Shown piece after piece: positions 34,442 to 43,115 of a stretch of 64,000 nt of DNA (positions are counted from its first letter, which is position 1; every line of letters starts with the position of its first letter). The stretch is from the NCBI RefSeq assembly GCF_003286415.2, contig NZ_CP043450.1, positions 124,001 through 188,000 of the forward strand, written 5' to 3'. The notes below the pieces were generated by a model that searched no databases, was not told the origin of the DNA, and worked only from the letters and a program-made list of their open reading frames with translations. This stretch comes from Mucilaginibacter rubeus (GTDB lineage: Bacteria > Bacteroidota > Bacteroidia > Sphingobacteriales > Sphingobacteriaceae). A program made the translations under genes and the position numbers.

Positions 34442-37400
34442 ATGAACAATTTGTATGTAAATGTTTGGGAAGAGAAGGTAACCATCCCAACCTACGGTAT
34501 AGGCAAGCCCGATAAAAACCCCATGTTTTTTGAAAAGCGTGTTTACCAGGGCAGCAGCGGCAAGGTATATCCAAACCCTGTTATCGAAAAAATTTACGAC
34601 GAAAAAGAAGATAAAGAATACACAGGTTTGTACCTGGAGAATAAATATCTCAAAGTGCTGATCCTGCCCGAGCTTGGCGGCCGTATCCAGATGGCTTATG
34701 ACAAGATCAAGGACCGTCATTTTATTTATTACAACCAGGTAATTAAACCGGCACTGGTAGGTTTAACCGGTCCGTGGATTTCGGGCGGCATCGAGTTTAA
34801 CTGGCCGCAGCATCACCGCCCAAGTACGTTTGAACCGGTTGATTATAAAACCGAAGAAAACGCAGATGGCAGCAAAACCGTCTGGGTTAACGAGGTAGAG
34901 CGTATGTTCCATACCAAGGGCATGGCCGGTTTTACGCTGCACCCTGATAAGGCATACATCGAAATAAAAGCTAAACTTTATAACCGCTCTGCCTTGCCGC
35001 AAACCTTTTTATGGTGGGCTAACCCGGCAGTAAAGGTTAATGACGATTACCAGTCGGTTTTTCCACCGGATGTGAACGCGGTTTTTGACCACGGTAAGCG
35101 CGATGTATCAACCTTCCCTATAGCTACAGGTACATATTACAAGGTTGATTATTCGCCTGGTACGGATATCTCGAGGTATAAAAATATCCCGGTGCCAACG
35201 TCGTATATGGCTATCAATTCTAATTATGATTTTGTGGGCGGATATGAGCATGATTCGCAGGCCGGTTTGCTGCACGTAGCCAATCACCATGTATCGCCGG
35301 GCAAAAAACAGTGGACCTGGGGCCATAGCGATTTCGGTGTGGCCTGGGATAGGAACCTGACCGACGAAGACGGCCCATACATTGAACTCATGACCGGTAT
35401 GTTTACTGATAACCAACCCGATTTTACCTGGTTGATGCCGCATGAAGAAAAGCATTTTACCCAATACTTTATGCCATACCGCGAACTTGGTGTAATTAAA
35501 AATGCTACAAAAGATATCTTGCTGGCGCTTGGTTACACCGATGGTAAATTATTGTTAAAAGTTTACGTAACCGGCGAGCAAAACAACCTGAACATCAAAT
35601 TACAGCACGATGGTAAGGTGTTGCTAAGCGAACAAGTTTGTATTGTACCAGAGCAGGTTTATACCCGCGAGATAGTCATTAAAGATATCAATGAGAACTT
35701 ATTATTGCTTACCGTACACTCGGCAGCAGGCAAAGAATTGATTAAGTATGATGCAGCAAGCAATAAACTTAATAACATACCGGAAGCGGCCAAACCAGCC
35801 CTGTTACCTGCCGATGTAGAAAATAACGAGCAGTTGTTTTTAACCGCTCAGCATTTGGAGCAGTATCGTCATGCTACTTATAGCCCGGTACCATATTATG
35901 AAGAAGCTTTACGCCGCGATCCGAAGGATATCCGGAATAACAATGCTTTAGGTTTATGGTACCTGCGCCGTGGGCAGTTTGCTAAAAGCGAGCCTTATTT
36001 CCGCAAGGCAGTTGAAACTATTACACAGCGTAACCCTAACCCGTATGATAGCGAGTGCTATTACAATTTGGGTTTGGCCTTGAAGTTCCTGGGTAAAAAG
36101 GATGAGGCTTACAAATCTTTCTATAAAGCTACCTGGAGCAACGCCTGGAAAGATAGCGGCTATTTCTCTGTAGCCCAGATTGACCTGGAAAATGGTGACT
36201 ATGAGCTGGCGCTTGATCATTCGTTATCGTCACTGGATAGAAATGCTAATAACAGCAAGGCTTATGTTTTACGTTCGGCGGCTTTCCGCAAGTTGGGACG
36301 TTTTGAAGAAGCTGTTGAGGTAGCCACCACAGCTATAAAAAGGGACGCGTTTAACTTAGGTGCTTTGTTTGAACTGGTTTATGCTTACAAGGCTTTGGGT
36401 AATGAAGAAAAAGCCATGAACAGCCTTAACGAACTAACCAAACTGTCACGAGGTTATTACCAAAATTACATTGAGTATGCGCTTGACTACGCTAACGCGG
36501 GCCTGTACCAGGAAGCTGCCGATTTGCTTATTTATGCTGTAAATGGTGACGCTACAAGCCCTATGGTGTATTATTACCTTGGCTACTTTGCTTGCCAGTT
36601 AGGCAATAACGAACAGGCATCCGGCTATTTCAAACAGGCATCTGCCGCTGATTCATATTTGTGTTTCCCCGATAGATTGGAAGATATCAGTGTGCTAAAG
36701 CTTGCCGCTGTTTTAACTCCTACCGATGCCAAAGCGCCATACTACTTAGGCAACTTGTTTTATGATAAACTGCAGTATGACGATGCCATTGCCGCCTGGG
36801 AAACGTCGGCACAATTGGATGATACTTTCCCAACAGTGTTCAGGAACCTTGGCATAGCTTATTACAATAAACGAAACGACCCTGCAAAAGCCCTGGCTTG
36901 TTTTGAAAAGGCTTTTGCCCAGGATACCACCGATGCCCGGATCCTGATGGAGCTTGATCAGCTTTATAAAAAACTGAACCATGCCGCCGATTCACGCCTG
37001 CAATTTGTTGAAGCCAACCTGGAAACTGCCAAACTACGTGACGATGTTTATTTAGAGCGGGCCACCCTATACAATTTCTTGGGTGAGCATCAAACAGCAT
37101 TTGAGCAGGTGATGCAAAGAACATTTCACCCATGGGAGGGAGGCGAAGGTAAGGCTTCTGGCCAGTACGTTGCAGCCCTGGTTGAAATGGCCAAGCAAAA
37201 CATCCGCGATGGTAAATATAATGAGGCCGTTGAGCAGTTAACGCAGGCGCAAACTTACCCGAATAATTTAGGCGAGGGCAAGCTGTTCGGCACGCAGGAA
37301 AATGATATCTTTTATTGGCTGGGCAGGGCTTATGAAGGCCTGCAGGAAACGGAACACGCAAAGGCTTATTTTGAGCAAGCAGCCATAGGTTTGGAAGACC

Positions 37401-37780
37401 CGACAGCGGCTGTTTTTTATAACGATCAACAGCCGGATAAGATCTTTTATCAGGGTTTAGCTAAAAAATGTCTGGGTGACAGTACATCAGCAGAGCGGAT
37501 CTTCAAAAAACTGCTTAATTATGGTATTAAGCACATGGATGATAACGTAAAAATTGATTACTTTGCCGTCTCGCTGCCAAATTTGCTCATTTTTGAAGAT
37601 GATCTGCAGGTAAGGAACCGCGTGCATTGCCACTTTTTACAGGGACTGGGATACCTCGGTTTACATGATTTTGAGCAGGCACAAAAGGCCTTTACCGAGG
37701 TTCTGAAACTTGATGCCGGGCACTATGGCGCGAGGATACATCAAAACATGATAAACCAAATTACCGAAGTAGCCGGTTAA
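34442..37780 (+). CDS. DUF5107 domain protein with C-terminal TPR array
   Basis: A 1112-residue protein without a signal peptide, hence cytosolic. Residues 1 to about 310 are DUF5107, with LKVLILPELGGRIQMAYD, GPWISGGIEFNWPQHHRP and a Trp/His-rich stretch ending TWLMPHEEKHFTQYFMPY; the LPELGGRI pattern recalls mutarotase-like beta-sandwich proteins. From about residue 470 to the end run some 15 tetratricopeptide-type helical repeats (for example NNALGLWYLRRGQFAKSEPYF and AYYNKRNDPAKALACFEKAF). The function is unknown. Its place between the sugar porter (13 bp gap) and the GH36 gene (14 bp gap) ties it to galactoside use, as a glycosidase, sugar-processing enzyme or scaffold. Confidence 0.88.
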   Translation: MNNLYVNVWEEKVTIPTYGIGKPDKNPMFFEKRVYQGSSGKVYPNPVIEKIYDEKEDKEYTGLYLENKYLKVLILPELGGRIQMAYDKIKDRHFIYYNQVIKPALVGLTGPWISGGIEFNWPQHHRPSTFEPVDYKTEENADGSKTVWVNEVERMFHTKGMAGFTLHPDKAYIEIKAKLYNRSALPQTFLWWANPAVKVNDDYQSVFPPDVNAVFDHGKRDVSTFPIATGTYYKVDYSPGTDISRYKNIPVPTSYMAINSNYDFVGGYEHDSQAGLLHVANHHVSPGKKQWTWGHSDFGVAWDRNLTDEDGPYIELMTGMFTDNQPDFTWLMPHEEKHFTQYFMPYRELGVIKNATKDILLALGYTDGKLLLKVYVTGEQNNLNIKLQHDGKVLLSEQVCIVPEQVYTREIVIKDINENLLLLTVHSAAGKELIKYDAASNKLNNIPEAAKPALLPADVENNEQLFLTAQHLEQYRHATYSPVPYYEEALRRDPKDIRNNNALGLWYLRRGQFAKSEPYFRKAVETITQRNPNPYDSECYYNLGLALKFLGKKDEAYKSFYKATWSNAWKDSGYFSVAQIDLENGDYELALDHSLSSLDRNANNSKAYVLRSAAFRKLGRFEEAVEVATTAIKRDAFNLGALFELVYAYKALGNEEKAMNSLNELTKLSRGYYQNYIEYALDYANAGLYQEAADLLIYAVNGDATSPMVYYYLGYFACQLGNNEQASGYFKQASAADSYLCFPDRLEDISVLKLAAVLTPTDAKAPYYLGNLFYDKLQYDDAIAAWETSAQLDDTFPTVFRNLGIAYYNKRNDPAKALACFEKAFAQDTTDARILMELDQLYKKLNHAADSRLQFVEANLETAKLRDDVYLERATLYNFLGEHQTAFEQVMQRTFHPWEGGEGKASGQYVAALVEMAKQNIRDGKYNEAVEQLTQAQTYPNNLGEGKLFGTQENDIFYWLGRAYEGLQETEHAKAYFEQAAIGLEDPTAAVFYNDQQPDKIFYQGLAKKCLGDSTSAERIFKKLLNYGIKHMDDNVKIDYFAVSLPNLLIFEDDLQVRNRVHCHFLQGLGYLGLHDFEQAQKAFTEVLKLDAGHYGARIHQNMINQITEVAG

Positions 37781-37794
37781 ACCAAAATTCACAC

Positions 37795-40008
37795 GTGAGA
37801 ACTACTCAAAGAAAAACTTTACCGCTGGGCCTGCTTTTCGCATGCTCAATGCTGTTGGCCGGAAGGGCGGCAGCACAGGATGTAACCATTCCTGTTGAAA
37901 CCCAGCACAACGCGCTGGTATTACAAACCGATGCCGAGAAACACCTGAACATGGTGTACCTGGGTGCAAAGCTTGCTAACGCGGCCGAGTACAGCAGCAT
38001 CCGTAAAATGTATAAACAAGCAGATGATTCGGGTGTGCAGAATGATGTTTATACACCATCAGGATCGGCAAGTTTGGGCGAGCCTGCTATTACAGTTACC
38101 CATGCCGATGGCAATAAGTCATTGAACCTGGCTTATGTGAGCCACACGGTTAGCAAGATTGATGATAACGTTTCTTTATTGGTTGTTACCCTGAAAGATC
38201 CTGCTTATGACTTTGAGGTAAAACTATACTACAAAACATACTTTAAAGAAGATGTGACCGAACAATGGTCGGTTATTAAGCACAACGAAAAAGGCGTTGT
38301 TACGCTTAACAAATATGCATCGGCTAATTTAAACCTGAAAGGTAATACCACCGGTGGTTTCTGGCTTAAACAATATCATGGCAACTGGGCTATGGAAGTT
38401 CAGCCGGAAGAGGCCCGTTTAACCCACGGTATTAAAACTATCGACAGCAAATTGGGTACCCGTGCCAACCTGTACGAGCATTCCATGTTCGCGATATCGA
38501 TGGATAAGCCTGCTACCGAAGACGAAGGCAAAGTGCTTTATGGCGCTATGGAATGGTCGGGCAATTTCAGGGTTGATTTTGAGCTTGATGTAGCCAATAA
38601 CCTGAAAATCATCGCGGGCATTAACAACGCTGCTTCCGAGTATCATTTAAAACCGGGTGTTGAATTCACTACACCGGCGTTTTTATACACCTACTCAGAT
38701 CATGGTAAAGGCGATGCCAGTCGTAAACTGCAAAGCTGGGCACGCCAGTACAAAATTGTTGATGGTAACGGCTCAAGACTTACGCTGTTGAACAACTGGG
38801 AGTCTACCTATTTTGATTTTAACGAGAGCAAACTTGCCGGTTTGTTAAAGGATACGAAAAAATTAGGCGTCGACCTGTTTTTATTGGACGATGGCTGGTT
38901 TGGTAACAGCCACCCGCGTAACGGCGATAATGCTGGTTTAGGCGATTGGCAGGAGAATAAACAAAAGCTGCCAAACGGAATCAGCTCATTGGTAAAAGAA
39001 GCGCAGGCTAACGGCGTTAAATTCGGCATCTGGATTGAGCCGGAGATGGTAAACCCGGCCAGCGATTTGTACAAAGCTCATCCTGATTGGGTGATTAAAC
39101 AACCAAACCGCCCTGAAAAATATTTCAGGAACCAGTTGGTGCTTGACCTGGCCAACCCTAAAGTACAGGATTTTGTATTTGGCGTGGTTGATGGCCTGTT
39201 CACCAAAAATCCTGATCTGGCTTATATCAAATGGGATTGTAACGCGGTTATCTATAATGCTTACTCGGCTTATTTGAAAAAAGACCAGTCGCATATTTAT
39301 GTTGACTATGTGAACGGCTTGTACAATGTATTGAAACGTGTTCGTGCTAAGTATCCTAAAGTGCCTTTGATGCTTTGCTCAGGCGGCGGCGGTCGTGTGG
39401 ATTATGGAGCATTGCAATACTTTACCGAGTACTGGCCAAGTGATAATACCGATCCGTTGGAGCGCGTATTTATTCAGTGGGAGTATTCGTTCTTTTACCC
39501 GGCAATCACCAGCTCAAACCACGTAACCGATTGGGGCAAGCAGCCTATTAAATACCGTGTGGATGTGGCTATGATGGGTAAAATGGGCTTTGATATTGTT
39601 ATCGGCAAGCTAAGCGAAAATGATCTGAGCTTCTGCCAGTCGGCCCTTAAAAACTACGATGGTCTGAAAGATGCGATCTGGCATGGCGATCAGTACCGTT
39701 TAGCTTCGCCATGGGATAACGATGCCGCATCTATCATGTACGTAAATACTGATAAATCAAAAGCGGTTATGTTCAATTACCTGGTAAATAACCGTTATGG
39801 TTCGGGCACCAAAGTTCCGGTACGTTTAAAAGGCCTCGATCCTAACAAAAAATACCGTGTAAAAGAGATTAACCTTTACCCGGGCACAGGTTCGGTATTA
39901 GGTAATGAGGATTTAACCTTTACCGGCGATTTCCTGATGAACGTAGGTATCAACCCGGAAACCAGTACTTACCACACCAGTGTGGTATTACAGTTGGAGG
40001 CAATCTGA
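37795..40008 (+). CDS. GH36 alpha-galactosidase, exported
   Basis: Releases alpha-linked galactose from substrates such as melibiose, raffinose or galactosylated oligosaccharides. The 737-residue precursor has a signal peptide (about 1-27, ending GRAAAQ), an N-terminal beta domain, a barrel with LFLLDDGWFGNSHPRNGD, the nucleophile Asp481 in the IKWDCN motif and the acid/base Asp550 in WPSDNTDPLER, then a C-terminal beta domain; all family landmarks are present. The start is a GTG at 37795, 14 bp after the DUF5107 stop; it puts the signal peptide at the N-terminus and no better ATG exists. It is the last gene of the operon, followed by a terminator. Confidence 0.95.
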   Translation: MRTTQRKTLPLGLLFACSMLLAGRAAAQDVTIPVETQHNALVLQTDAEKHLNMVYLGAKLANAAEYSSIRKMYKQADDSGVQNDVYTPSGSASLGEPAITVTHADGNKSLNLAYVSHTVSKIDDNVSLLVVTLKDPAYDFEVKLYYKTYFKEDVTEQWSVIKHNEKGVVTLNKYASANLNLKGNTTGGFWLKQYHGNWAMEVQPEEARLTHGIKTIDSKLGTRANLYEHSMFAISMDKPATEDEGKVLYGAMEWSGNFRVDFELDVANNLKIIAGINNAASEYHLKPGVEFTTPAFLYTYSDHGKGDASRKLQSWARQYKIVDGNGSRLTLLNNWESTYFDFNESKLAGLLKDTKKLGVDLFLLDDGWFGNSHPRNGDNAGLGDWQENKQKLPNGISSLVKEAQANGVKFGIWIEPEMVNPASDLYKAHPDWVIKQPNRPEKYFRNQLVLDLANPKVQDFVFGVVDGLFTKNPDLAYIKWDCNAVIYNAYSAYLKKDQSHIYVDYVNGLYNVLKRVRAKYPKVPLMLCSGGGGRVDYGALQYFTEYWPSDNTDPLERVFIQWEYSFFYPAITSSNHVTDWGKQPIKYRVDVAMMGKMGFDIVIGKLSENDLSFCQSALKNYDGLKDAIWHGDQYRLASPWDNDAASIMYVNTDKSKAVMFNYLVNNRYGSGTKVPVRLKGLDPNKKYRVKEINLYPGTGSVLGNEDLTFTGDFLMNVGINPETSTYHTSVVLQLEAI

Positions 40009-40033
40009 TTGAAATAATTTTTATTAAACGAGT

Positions 40034-40066
40034 AAAGGCTGCCTTATCAGGTAGCCTTTCTTGTTT
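40034..40066 (+). terminator. Terminator of the mutarotase-GH36 operon
   Basis: AAAGGCTGCC pairs with GGTAGCCTTT around TTATCA (one mismatch), followed by a T-rich stretch. It lies 25 bp after the GH36 stop. Confidence 0.8.
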
Positions 40067-40162
40067 GGTATAATGCTGAATAAAGGTTTTTCAAAAATCC
40101 TTTCTCAAAAGGAATAGCCACGGAAAGATAGGTAGCGGATTTTCGTTTAGGGGGCTGCGCGA

Positions 40163-40280
40163 TTCCCTCCCTTGGGAGGGTGTAGGGAGGGGTTTCAGCG
40201 AGAAGCCCAATCGTTGCAAAGGCGTATAAACCCCTCCCTGCCTTCGCTCAATCCCAACACACCCCTCCCATGGGAGGGAG
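40163..40280. repeat. GC-rich palindromic intergenic repeat, family G
   Basis: TCCCTCCCTTGGGAGGG on the left mirrors CCCCTCCCATGGGAGGGA on the right, with GTAGGGAGGGGTTT and AAACCCCTCCCTGC as inner arms. It occupies most of the 305-bp space between the GH36 terminator and the next, convergent gene. No gene is seen in that space. Confidence 0.7.
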
Positions 40281-40313
40281 TTACCATTCATATGCTATCC
40301 CCAATTTTTACTA

Positions 40314-41258
40314 TTACTCCCTTATCGTTGTTTTATCCTCCAAAGCCATTTTTGCGATCTCATCTTTGCGTTTAAAGCTTACGCCTTTATGTTGCTGTAT
40401 GTATTTAATCAGGTCGTTGGCGGCTTTAACCATTTGTGGGGTGCCTCCAATACGATCATGGAAGCTGATAGACATTTGGCGGCGTTTAAACTCAGCTTCG
40501 GCATAAAGCTGGTCAAACTCCATTTTTACCTGGTTCAGGAACTGATCAACAGAGAAGTTTTTTCCTTCAATAAGTACAATATCATTGTTGCGCAGGGTAT
40601 ACGGCACCACCACAAAATCCTTTTGATTTACGGGGATGATAAATGGTTCGTCGCGGCTCAGGTCGTCAATATGGTATACAAAACCAAGCTCCTGTAATAT
40701 TTTCAGCGTGTTTTCGCCGCGGCGCAGCCAGTTGGCATTGTAGCCCACGGGGGTAAAACCGGTTACTTTTTTGATGGCGTCGGCGCCATCTTTTATAAAT
40801 TGTTTTTCCTGCTCGTAAGGCATGGTATATTGTGTAGCCCAATTCATACCATGCGCGGCCGCCTCATGCCCGCGATCAACAATTTCTTTAGCCAGGGTCG
40901 GGTTTTTCAGCACTGCCGAACCAACCATGTGCGATGTTACTTTTACGCCCAGTTTATCCCAATTGTCCAGCATGCGGGGAATACCTTCTTTATAACCATA
41001 CTGAAACCAGGTTGCACCCGGCAGATCGATATAGCCTTTTTGCATATTTTGAGGAAATGGGCTTTCGGCGTTATCCGGCTGCCCCCCCGCTTCAAACTGC
41101 ATGGATACAGAAACCACCAGTCTTGAGCCATCGACCCATTTTGAGGTGTTAACGTTATTGGCAGCCTGGTGTTCTTTAGCAGATACCAAATTACTGCCTA
41201 CAAGACCAGCCAAACCCAGTAGGCCGCCTTGTTTCATAAATTCTCTTCTTGAGCTCAT
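40314..41258 (-). CDS. NodB-fold polysaccharide-deacetylase/PuuE-like hydrolase
   Basis: A 314-residue exported protein with a Tat-type leader (SSRREFMKQGGLLGLAGLVG). It has the NodB barrel of polysaccharide deacetylases in its PuuE/PgdA-like form: FQYGYKEGIPRMLDNWDKLGVKVTSHMVG, GHEAAAHGMNW (131-140), TGFTPVGYNANWLRRGE and ISFHDRIGGTPQM. The metal-site pattern is altered: the usual second His after HG reads Trp140, and the first Asp region reads SMQFEAGGQ. This fits metal-independent PuuE-like amidases (allantoinase type) better than zinc deacetylases; the substrate is unknown. It follows DoxX by 4 bp, and both are divergent from an AraC-type gene. Confidence 0.85.
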   Translation of the reverse strand: MSSRREFMKQGGLLGLAGLVGSNLVSAKEHQAANNVNTSKWVDGSRLVVSVSMQFEAGGQPDNAESPFPQNMQKGYIDLPGATWFQYGYKEGIPRMLDNWDKLGVKVTSHMVGSAVLKNPTLAKEIVDRGHEAAAHGMNWATQYTMPYEQEKQFIKDGADAIKKVTGFTPVGYNANWLRRGENTLKILQELGFVYHIDDLSRDEPFIIPVNQKDFVVVPYTLRNNDIVLIEGKNFSVDQFLNQVKMEFDQLYAEAEFKRRQMSISFHDRIGGTPQMVKAANDLIKYIQQHKGVSFKRKDEIAKMALEDKTTIRE

Positions 41259-41262
41259 GATT

Positions 41263-41658
41263 TTATTTATTGAAGAAAAGTTTATCTAATGAATAAGTGT
41301 TATTTGCTGCAAACTGAAGTAATACAGCAAAAAAAGCAGCGTGGATCAGTTGTGAGGGCAGGATCTCCCAGTTCTCAATCATACAGCTGCCAAATATTAA
41401 GATGATCATTACCAGGCCACCGCCAATTAAAGCAGGTTTGGTAAATAAGCCTGATATCAGTAATAAACCAATAGTAAATTCGGCGATGGGAAGCAGGTAG
41501 CTGAATGGTGTTACCATAGCTTTGGGCAGCATTGATTTTTCAAAAGTGCCAACCATCCAGTTGCTGAAACCATGAAGTTTAGGTAAGCGAACCAATCCGT
41601 GACCAAACATACTGGCTCCGATGGCCAGTCTTAAAAGTAAAAAAGATGTAGTGTTCAT
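41263..41658 (-). CDS. DoxX-family membrane protein
   Basis: A 131-residue inner-membrane protein with four hydrophobic helices and the DoxX signatures LRLAIGASMFGHGLVRLPKL and LIGGGLVMIILIFGSCM. DoxX-like proteins are poorly characterised; some have been linked to redox or thiosulfate metabolism. The frame extends to a TTG at 41682, but the ATG at 41658 is preferred. It is the first gene of a two-gene unit with the PuuE-like hydrolase and is divergent from an AraC-type regulator across 87 bp. Confidence 0.88.
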   Translation of the reverse strand: MNTTSFLLLRLAIGASMFGHGLVRLPKLHGFSNWMVGTFEKSMLPKAMVTPFSYLLPIAEFTIGLLLISGLFTKPALIGGGLVMIILIFGSCMIENWEILPSQLIHAAFFAVLLQFAANNTYSLDKLFFNK

Positions 41659-41745
41659 TTTCGTTTTGTTTTGATATGTCAAAGTTCCGCATTATCAGGC
41701 CCCTGGCGTTGTACATTTCAGGGTATCATATGTAACTTTACAGGT

Positions 41746-42588
41746 ATGGAGATCAAAAACCTTTACCGCCCGTATGAGTTGGAACTGCTTGAAACCAACC
41801 AGTACACGGCCAAGCCGCACCGCAATACATTTTTTGAAATGGTTTTTACGTTGGAAGGGAAAGGGATCCAGATCATTAACGGGCACGAATTACCTTATTC
41901 ATCTAATAAGTTTTTTCTGATTTTTCCGGAAGATCAGCACGGCTTTGAAGTGCATGAGCTAACTCGGTTTTACTTTATCCGCTTTACCGATAGCTACCTG
42001 AAAACACAAAGCGAAAAGTGGGTTAAAAAAATGGAATACATTTTTCATAACCACAACCATTTGCCGGGTTGCATTTTGAAAACCGTTACCGATAAACCAC
42101 TGGTGAGGGCCCTGATTGAAGCTTTACAACGGGAAACATCAAACGAGTTTCCGCAGCATAATGAGGTGGTGGAGCAATTGATGAATACCATTATTACCAT
42201 TGCCGCCCGCAACATTACCCTGCAGCAACACGCCAATATTGTTAAACAACCATCAACAACTACGCTGCCGCTGCTTAATTACATCCATGAGTATATTTAC
42301 CAGCCCGAGCGCTTAAAGGCCGAATGTATGGCCTTGTCGTTTAACTTTTCGCCAAACTATATCAGCGAATACTTTAAGAAAACCACGGGTGAAAGTTTGC
42401 AGCAATACATCACCAGCTATAAACTCAAACTGATAGAAACCCGCCTGCAATACACCGATAAACGAATGAGCGAAATAGCCTACGAATTTGGTTTTACCGA
42501 TGAAAGCCACCTCAACCGGATCTTTAAAAAGTACAAAGGTGAAAACCCAACGGCGTTTAGGAAAAGATACGCGGAGGTGAAAGGATGA
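41746..42588 (+). CDS. AraC-family transcriptional regulator
   Basis: A 280-residue regulator with an N-terminal cupin-type sensor domain (HRNTFFEMVFTLEGKGIQIINGHELPYSSNKFFLIFPEDQHGFEVHE) and a C-terminal double helix-turn-helix (ECMALSFNFSPNYISEYFKK, then MSEIAYEFGFTDESHLNRIFKKYKGENPTAFR). The frame is open upstream to 41671, but the ATG at 41746 starts the recognisable domain (MEIKNLYRPYELELL). It probably controls the divergent DoxX and hydrolase genes; no operator repeat was recognised in the 87-bp interval. Confidence 0.9.
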   Translation: MEIKNLYRPYELELLETNQYTAKPHRNTFFEMVFTLEGKGIQIINGHELPYSSNKFFLIFPEDQHGFEVHELTRFYFIRFTDSYLKTQSEKWVKKMEYIFHNHNHLPGCILKTVTDKPLVRALIEALQRETSNEFPQHNEVVEQLMNTIITIAARNITLQQHANIVKQPSTTTLPLLNYIHEYIYQPERLKAECMALSFNFSPNYISEYFKKTTGESLQQYITSYKLKLIETRLQYTDKRMSEIAYEFGFTDESHLNRIFKKYKGENPTAFRKRYAEVKG

Positions 42589-42676
42589 TACTCTATTCTG
42601 CAAGAAACCCGACAGGAAGAGAATGTATTAAACAATGCTTTTGGTTTAAATCAATTTTATATCTTTGCCCCTATCT

Positions 42677-42748
42677 GCTTCCGTAGTTCAATGGATAGAA
42701 TTATGGTTTCCGGTACCATCGATATGAGTTCGAATCTCGTCGGGAGCA
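42677..42748 (+). tRNA. tRNA-Arg (anticodon CCG)
   Basis: The 72-nt sequence folds as a cloverleaf: acceptor GCTTCCG/CGGGAGC (one T-G pair), anticodon stem ATGGT/ACCAT around loop TTCCGGT (anticodon CCG, reading CGG), T arm ATGAG-TTCGAAT-CTCGT (one T-G pair), discriminator A at 42748. The CCA end is not encoded. A terminator follows directly. Confidence 0.93.
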
Positions 42749-42753
42749 CAGAC

Positions 42754-42789
42754 AAAAAGCCCTTGTTTTAGTTAGCAAGGGCTTTTTTT
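42754..42789 (+). terminator. Terminator after tRNA-Arg
   Basis: An 11-bp stem, AAAAGCCCTTG with CAAGGGCTTTT, followed by a T-run. It ends the tRNA transcript and may also act for the convergent small gene. Confidence 0.88.
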
Positions 42790-42805
42790 ATCAAGAACAA
42801 GTTTT

Positions 42806-43027
42806 TTAACTCCAGATCTCTTTTATTTCGCTTCGAATAGCATAAAACTGCCTTTTCTTTTCACCGGTTTCTTTATACGACCTCATGCTGCACAAATAAC
42901 ATGAACATGGTTTACCTGTGGTTCTAAAAACATTGGTATTACCTGGTAAGTTTGGATTGATGCTATAATTTTTCAATCTCTTTTTAAACCACAACATCTT
43001 TAATTCTTGTCGACGCGCTTTGTTCAT
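42806..43027 (-). CDS. Small basic Cys-rich protein conserved in Bacteroidota
   Basis: A 73-residue protein rich in Lys and Arg, with the core TTGKPCSCYLCSMRSY (Cys-x-Cys-x-x-Cys) and an N-terminal MNKARRQELKMLWFKKRL. I recognise the pattern from small hypothetical proteins common in Sphingobacteriaceae genomes, though its function is unknown; a zinc- or nucleic-acid-binding role is plausible from the cysteines and charge. The ATG at 43027 is chosen over a TTG two codons earlier. It is convergent with tRNA-Arg and stands alone. Confidence 0.75.
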   Translation of the reverse strand: MNKARRQELKMLWFKKRLKNYSINPNLPGNTNVFRTTGKPCSCYLCSMRSYKETGEKKRQFYAIRSEIKEIWS

Positions 43028-43115
43028 AGTCAAATATAAAGTTTATTGCATGGGTATTGAAAACAAGTATAAATCCACAAAATCTAAAACACGCCTCGGG
43101 AAACACATTTGCGAT

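Noticed and set aside
40163..40280. Open frames of 60-70 codons across the family G repeat on both strands
   Set aside because: They come from the GC-rich palindrome (repeated Pro/Gly/Leu codons) and match no protein style.
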